DNA from: Priapulus caudatus
Taxonomy: Eukaryota > Priapulida > Priapulimorpha > Priapulimorphida > Priapulidae
Length of the DNA stretch: 32,488 bases
Reading direction: 5' to 3'
Assembly (NCBI RefSeq): GCF_000485595.1
Contig: NW_014577210.1
Coordinates: forward strand, 179,563-212,050
The notes below the pieces were generated by a model. The model did no database searches, was not told the origin of the DNA, and saw only the letters and a program-made list of their open reading frames with translations. Shown here in pieces: positions 27,466 through 32,488 of the stretch (the first letter of the stretch is position 1; each line of letters begins with the position of its first letter). A program made the position numbers and the translations under genes.

Positions 27466-30177
27466 GTGAGCTTAATTAAAATAATATTACTAATACTATT
27501 ACTACTTAGTATTACTACTATTAGTAACGTAACATGACAGGCCAATCCTGCTTTGCCAGAACTACGTTATCGTATTTAGATTAAGCTGTAGTATATACGG
27601 CAATAGCAAGCGGTGGAGTGACTGGCGCTGAGAGGGTCTATGTCCCCCGGGGTACTGCCGGAACGTACCCTGGGTACGGTCCGGTATACCGGAACGTACC
27701 CTGGTACAATCTAATATGCCGGACCGTACCTCGCCTACTCCACTAACGAGTCTAGGGAGTCGCCTACGCCTACTCCCTAACCCTAACCCTAACTCTAACC
27801 CTAATCCTAACCCTAACCATATCAAATAGTGACCAGGGTACGTTCCGGTATACCGGACCGTACCCAGGGTACGTTCCGGCAGTACCCTGGGGGACATAGA
27901 CCCTATGAGCGTGACTGGCTCGGAGACTTTTTTTGAGTGAACTCTTACTCTGCCTTCATAATAATTAATATATTTTCATTGCATAAAATACCAGCATTGA
28001 CGTCACGAGTCTTAACGTCGTAAATATTATTCTTTAAAGTGATTACTTCACCGTAAATAAAAATAAATTTTTTCCCACTTTTTCACAAAATACAAGTCAT
28101 TCTGTTAACTTTTTATGGTTAAATTGGTGCATTATACTTCCTATTTTACTATATTGTTCGATGTGAACATACACTCGTGACGCATACATAGCCCATAGCA
28201 AGCAATTAATGTTAGGAACACTAATATCAAATCTTCCAGGTTTTTTGGATTTTTAACTAGTTGAGAAACAATCTTATGAGGTAAGAATTTGACGATACGT
28301 TTAGTCCCGTTAGTTCTTACTTTTAATGTAAAAAAATGGCAAACATTTTACAAATTTTACCATAGAAAATTCGTGACGTAGTCAATTTAATGTCCAAGGT
28401 ACTATACAGTATACTAAAGATGGAGACAAAAATCTGAATCGAAGGTCGCCGCTAGTGCTAGTGCAAATAACTTGATTGTGATAACTTGAAGTTGAACCTG
28501 GGATCTTTTGACACGTGCCAGCTTTGTGACCAGAACTGCAGTGATAAGACTTGCATTGTCGAGTACTGTGGTTACTACCTTATAATTACTATTATCATTT
28601 TGATGTACAATTGTAAAGCCTGAATAAAATCTTTGTGGTAGAGTAAACAAAAAATTCCCCAAGTTGGCCATTAACGACTTATGGCATGTGTGTTTGGGAA
28701 TTTCAATTTCAGCATTTTCTGTGCTTTATCTGTAAAGACTACGTGGCAGACTTGGCAAGAGTTCAGGAGAGATATCTCAAGGAGGCAGGGGTGCAGCTCG
28801 TTGTGATAGGCCATGCACCACACAAGTATATAAAACCATTCCGTGAGCTTACTGGCTTACATCATCTGCTCTACTGTGACCCTGAGAGGAAAGTCTATCA
28901 TGAGCTGCAGCTGCGATCGGCAGAGTTGGTGCAGAAGAGTAAGTCTTCAGCTTCATAGAGCACAGAGTATTTTTTCTCTGTGAAGCATCGAAGCTCTAAT
29001 AGCTTAATGTATACTATGTAGATTAGCTTCTCTGATTGGCAATATCTTCATTGTTATAAGGTGTGTTCTTTGAAAGGAGGTGAGTACTGCTCGAAAAACT
29101 GTTCGGTCAGTAACCTCGAATGCAACTTGATCCAATTCTACAAAGCAAACCATGCCATCACATAGCAGAGTGTGCTGTTAGACTTATTCTTCACCTTTCC
29201 TGTGTTAAAATAATGACAAACTCATATAACCATTTAAGGTAGCACGAGATCCTAGCTAGTAAGTGGCAATGGGTATTTGTATTCCACTTCTCTGAAAACT
29301 CACTAAGAGGTCTGAGAGTCTACTAGTAAAATGTGAGTTTTCTGACATGTTTTTGCCACGTTGTTCTTCCACAGAGAGCCCTCACGTGAGATCGAGTACA
29401 GTGCTTGGAATTCTGAACAGCACATGGCGAGCCATGCAGTGTATGGAGTGGCAGGGAAATATAGACCAACAGGGTGGTGCATTTGTCGTGGGACCTGGTA
29501 AGTGCATTTCGCTACTAGTATTTTAATTTTTCATTCATGGCCATATAGTTTATAGGGCATTTCTCTTAAATCCCTTATACTATAAGTTGTTATAGAACTA
29601 GTTCCTAGTTGCTACTGTGGCATTAGAAAATATTTTTTGCTTTGTGCTAAAAAAAGAATTCATTGTACATACATACTCTATAGTGGCAGCTGATATGTCC
29701 TATTCAAATATATCTTACATAATCATCATATTTGTACATGTGCAGTTTAGTGATGCTTTGTATGAAACAGTTATCTATGGAAATAGCCTAACAGTTGATA
29801 TAGATAAGTGGCGTGGAGGGTGCATCTTGAAGCAACCATGTTGGGCCTGCATCTGAATTTTCTGCACGTGGTTACACTTTCTTAAATAAGTAGCTGCATG
29901 GTTAGGAGGTCAAGGTCTCGTTCACTAATTGGGTCCCACTGACAGTAGGCCTATCTCATATCCATATATTTGTATTTTCTGCATTTTCTAGTACGTGCAT
30001 GTGTCATAATTTCTGTCGACCAGACAAGTCATCCTCGTTCCCTATTTTCTAGGTAATAACGTGCACTATGCACACATAGACTATGGGGCCACAGATCATG
30101 CTCCCATCAATGAGGTCCTCATGGCAGCAGATGTGAAGACCATGGACTTCACCCGGGCTCAGGTCATCCACATTTAG
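27217..30177 (+). CDS. PRXL2C: PRXL2C/AAED1-like AhpC/TSA-domain (peroxiredoxin-like 2) protein, four exons
   Basis: Exons 27217-27465, 28713-28938, 29375-29497 and 30053-30177 join to 723 bases, 240 codons plus TAG, without a frame break. All introns are GT-AG (donors GTGAGC, GTAAGT, GTAAGT); phases are 0, 1 and 1. The protein is a thioredoxin-fold AhpC/TSA member. HFLCFICKDYV at residues 84-94 holds the CxxC (Cys87, Cys90); VQLVVIGHAPHKYIKPF, CDPERKVY, GGAFVVGPGNNVHY and a VIHI C-terminus follow in the order of vertebrate PRXL2C (human about 226 residues). Start may instead be Met9 (27241). No signal peptide or membrane segment. The role in redox or growth signalling is known only loosely for the family. 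This is the only clear host gene in the window. Confidence 0.85.
27627..27910. mobile_element. foldback transposon with 79-bp inverted arms and CCCTAA core, in intron 1
   Basis: Arms 27627-27705 and 27832-27910 are reverse complements over 79 bp with three mismatches. The 9-bp sequence GTGACTGGC lies directly on both sides (27618-27626 and 27911-27919), a target-site duplication. The core carries telomere-like CCCTAA repeats. Each arm is itself made of short palindromes (GTACCCTGGGTAC, CCGGTATACCGG). No coding capacity. A 9-bp duplication with long arms is compatible with a Mutator-like element; the family is unproven. Confidence 0.88.
27774..27819 (-). repeat. interstitial telomere-like repeat (CCCTAA)n
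   Basis: About seven CCCTAA units with CTCTAA and TCCTAA variants, inside the foldback element. Confidence 0.88.
28713..28938 (+). CDS. PRXL2C: PRXL2C-like exon 2
   Basis: Starts HFLCFICK after the acceptor; ends with the first base of a codon before GTAAGT at 28939. It carries the CxxC motif and the central thioredoxin-fold strands. Confidence 0.85.
29375..29497 (+). CDS. PRXL2C: PRXL2C-like exon 3
   Basis: Acceptor TTGTTCTTCCACAG. Encodes SPHVRSSTVLGIL, STWRAMQC and GGAFVVGP, matching the family's SPH...GSL..W...QQGG block; donor GTAAGT at 29498. Too short to stand out as an open frame. Confidence 0.85.
29498..30052 (+). other. PRXL2C-like intron 3
   Basis: 555 bp, GTAAGT ... TATTTTCTAG. 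Its open frame of 79 codons (29617-29856) is not recognised and is treated as chance. Intron 2 (28939-29374) likewise holds no gene. Confidence 0.75.
30053..30177 (+). CDS. PRXL2C: PRXL2C-like exon 4 (terminal)
   Basis: Encodes GNNVHYAHIDYG, DHAPINEVLMAADV and ends VIHI before TAG at 30175-30177, as the family does. Confidence 0.85.
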
Positions 30178-30327
30178 CGAGACGATGGATATGACGTGTC
30201 AGTTGATGAGTGCTGGTTAATGGATCGTATACTGACACGACGGTTTAAATTCGACGTTGATGTGCCAGAGTGGGCGTTCAGGAAGTGCTCTGAGGGCTGT
30301 GTTGGATTGCAGTACTTAATGCTGTGA
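30178..30327 (+). other. open in-frame extension after the PRXL2C-like stop codon
   Basis: The frame continues for 49 codons after the TAG to TGA at 30325-30327, with a mixed, globular-looking composition (DDGYDVSVDECW, RRFKFDVDVPEWAF). It could be readthrough, an ancestral C-terminus or chance. The stop context is TAG-CGA, not the classic strong readthrough context. Confidence 0.35.
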
Positions 30328-31255
30328 ATTTACAATGTTCAGTGCCAGAGTGGGTGTGTATGTCATCCATATGTAACAACATTTCTGATCAATGGCACAG
30401 ACAACATTACGGCAAAATTCTGCAGTATTTATAACTGATGTTGTATGTAATATCACAACAATCACATGAATAACACCTTCGCATTATAACTTATGTGTTG
30501 TGCATACTTCTGCACAATTTTGCAGCATTTATGGGGATTGCACTTACTGATTTCTATGCTTTCTCTCCTAAATTCATTATTGATCCTTGCGAGAATATTA
30601 TTCTGTGTGTTTGACCTTGAGTGCTTTATGGTGTTGCATCGTTAGATTAATTACAGCACGTAAACACGGGTAAATTTAGTGTTTAGTGTTTACATAGTGA
30701 TGCAAGTGACCACTGGCTACGATATGCACTCGCATAGCAAATATTTGCCTAAAGTTATACTTACAAGTGTACTTCTAGATGAGATATTGTACAAGCACAC
30801 TTACACACATATTATATATTTACATTCATACATATACATATAATATATATATATATACGTATATACTATATATATATATATAATTTATAATACAATTTTC
30901 CTTTTTAAGATTATTGTTTTTTCTGGTGCTGTAGTGAGCACATGATGTGCTTCCAGTATATACATTCCCATAGTTTGTAACATATTTACCAAAGTTTCAA
31001 GCGTTTATGAAACCTTCACGAATTCAAACACAGGCGATAAGGACAAGTCAATATCAATATGATATATGATATATGGTCATACAGATCAGTACGATAGTTA
31101 TTGAAATTATTGTTTAACTAAGAAGGAGAGTAAGTAAAACGATTCACGTACATTGTTTGGTACTTTACCAGTGAATGTAGAATCCCGAAAAATCCATTAT
31201 TGAGATGTAATGCTTTTATCAGGGCAGGCAATATGGCACATCGTGTCTCCGTCAC
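30328..31255. other. non-coding, likely 3' flank of the PRXL2C-like gene
   Basis: No gene. A copy of GTGCCAGAGTGGG (30342) repeats part of the preceding extension (30262). No clear AATAAA was found. AT dinucleotide tracts lie at about 30815-30890. Confidence 0.5.
30815..30890. repeat. AT-rich microsatellite
   Basis: ATATATAT tracts broken by ACGTATATAC. Confidence 0.85.
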
Positions 31256-31386
31256 TGTGTTTGTGTATGTGTGTGTGCGTGTGCGCGTGTGTGTATATGC
31301 GTTTGCATGTGCGTGTGCGCGTGTACGTGTATATGCGCGTGCGAGTGTATGTGTGTGTGCGTGCGCATGTTCACGCGCGTGTGTCT
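31256..31386. repeat. (TG/CG)n alternating purine-pyrimidine tract
   Basis: About 130 bp of alternating TGTGCG-type sequence with ATAT and few interruptions. Such tracts are prone to form Z-DNA (general knowledge). Confidence 0.85.
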
Positions 31387-31439
31387 GAGCTAAAAGTCAC
31401 GGCTGGCTCCACGCAATTGCACTGAGTTATTCCTCACTC

Positions 31440-31607
31440 TTGATCCTCCTCCTTGACTCCTCCTCCCACTCCACCTCCTTCTCCTCTCCCTCCTCCTTCC
31501 TCATTCTCCCCATTCTCCTCTCCCCTCCTTCCTCCTTCTCCCTTTCTCCTCCCCTCCTCTCCCACCTCTTTCTTCCTCCTTCCCCTCTCTTATCCCTCAC
31601 TTCTCAC
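31440..31607 (-). repeat. polypyrimidine (CTCC/TTCC-rich) tract
   Basis: Almost pure C/T on the plus strand, similar in composition to the complement of 1450-1789. The open frames are low-complexity Ser/Pro/Leu. Confidence 0.85.
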
Positions 31608-32238
31608 GAACTATGTGAATCTGCAGCTAAATCAGAATTGGCTTATATGCTGCGTATATAGCTTTGCCCACAGAGCACACCCGCACGGTTACATTGGGCG
31701 CCTCACGGCATCTCTTGTGACCATTTCAGTATGATTGTGTAGGTGTTGTGTGCCTTTTTCTCACTGTGCCTTGTAGAGAAACCACAGCCGACGTGTAAGA
31801 AGTGCCGTGATCACGTATATTTCTATAGCAGTTTTGATTATCCAATCACAGAGTTCGATTTTAGATGCAATAGACCGGTCAGCATGACGTTATTCAGTTA
31901 TTAATAATAATAGTGTCAAAGGAAACGTTCTAGTCACGCCAAATATGTTCAGAACCTGAACGGGTGGTTTTTAAATTAAATTAACTACGGAAAAGGGCGT
32001 ACTCCAGTTTACAGGGTACCTCTAAAAGTATTATTGTTTGGGAAGTGTCACGTGACTGACTTGTCGGAGGTAACTGCAAAGTTAATATATCACAGATAAA
32101 TTTATTAGCGAATATCTTATTTAAATTACGTGTATATTTATTCGTTATCGAGAGTGCAATTTTAACATTTTTGATGTTGAATTCAATTATGTAATAAATG
32201 TGCGATGCTTTTGTTCATCGACATTATATTGAACATGT
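31608..32238. other. non-coding spacer
   Basis: No gene or clear element seen. Confidence 0.5.
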
Positions 32239-32308
32239 GTTGTTGTTGTCGTCGTCGTCATCGTCATCGTCATCGTCATCGTCGTCGTCGTCATCGTCGC
32301 TGTTGTTA
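32239..32308. repeat. (GTC/ATC)n trinucleotide repeat
   Basis: GTTGTTGTCGTCGTC followed by alternating ATCGTC units; the poly-serine open frame over it is not a gene. Confidence 0.9.
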
Positions 32309-32488
32309 AAACTTCATACTGTTGCGAGGAGAAAATTGGGTGCTGCGCATTTGCTATTCTTTAGTAGCATTTCCTTTATTAGAGTGAAGTAAAGTAGAGT
32401 AGAGTAAAATGCTTGTGATTGTCTGCTCAGCGATCAGATGTGCAGTGACGTCATCACGGTGCCTTCACGCTTCTAACAATCGTTGGGG

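Larger units (their letters stand above)
27466..28712 (+). other. PRXL2C-like intron 1
   Basis: 1247 bp, donor GTGAGC, acceptor TTTCAATTTCAG. It contains an AT-rich palindrome just after the donor (about 27485-27530) and the foldback element 27627-27910; otherwise AT-rich without genes. Confidence 0.75.

Noticed and set aside
31200..31425. Cys/Val/Arg-rich frames
   Set aside because: Translations of the TG/CG repeat.

Overview
This is eukaryotic, animal-type DNA. It has a spliced gene with GT-AG introns, TTAGGG-type telomeric repeats, many microsatellites and a dense nest of invertebrate-style transposable elements. The phylum cannot be fixed from the sequence. Frequent TAGGCCTA-like words and the mix of elements (Gypsy with an F-type envelope, a second compact Gypsy, CR1/L2-like LINE, Helitron, foldback elements) fit a marine invertebrate, but that is an inference. 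There is one convincing host protein gene; almost everything else is mobile DNA or simple repeat.

Layout. 1-4033: AT microsatellite, a 166-bp satellite (339-880), a polypurine tract (1450-1789), a foldback element with a TTAGGG core (2093-2488), and a long-TIR element with 7-bp target duplications (2901-3555). 4034-16136: a palindromic TA-flanked foldback element of about 380 bp, split by a Ty3/Gypsy endogenous-retrovirus-like element (4108-15826; 777/789-bp LTRs, CAGG duplication). The Gypsy element carries gag, protease, RT-RNase H, integrase C-terminus and an F-type envelope. It is broken by stops, frameshifts and two internal deletions, and its envelope region is invaded by another LTR element (about 11180-13545, minus strand, LTRs over 1 kb and almost no interior). 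16184-20910: a decayed CR1/L2-like LINE on the minus strand, with a tRNA-like SINE head and microsatellites inside its 3' part. 20911-26842: a candidate Helitron whose two ends surround a second Gypsy element (20981-26690, minus, 159/160-bp LTRs, tRNA-Leu primer site). A 683-bp TTAA-flanked element sits in that Gypsy's integrase.

27217-30177: a four-exon gene for a PRXL2C/AAED1-like thioredoxin-fold protein, 240 codons, with a 284-bp foldback element (79-bp inverted arms, telomere-like core, 9-bp target duplication) in intron 1. 30328-32488: non-coding, with AT, TG/CG, polypyrimidine and GTC/ATC repeats.

How it fits together. The order of insertion can be read from the nesting: foldback, then Gypsy 1, then the short-interior LTR element in its env; and separately LINE, Helitron, Gypsy 2, TTAA element. 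No operon-like or defence system was seen. The most unusual items are two unrelated foldback elements that each enclose telomeric repeats, an exact 22-bp inversion that distinguishes the two LTRs of one element, and a 98-bp duplication around a single N that looks like an assembly join.
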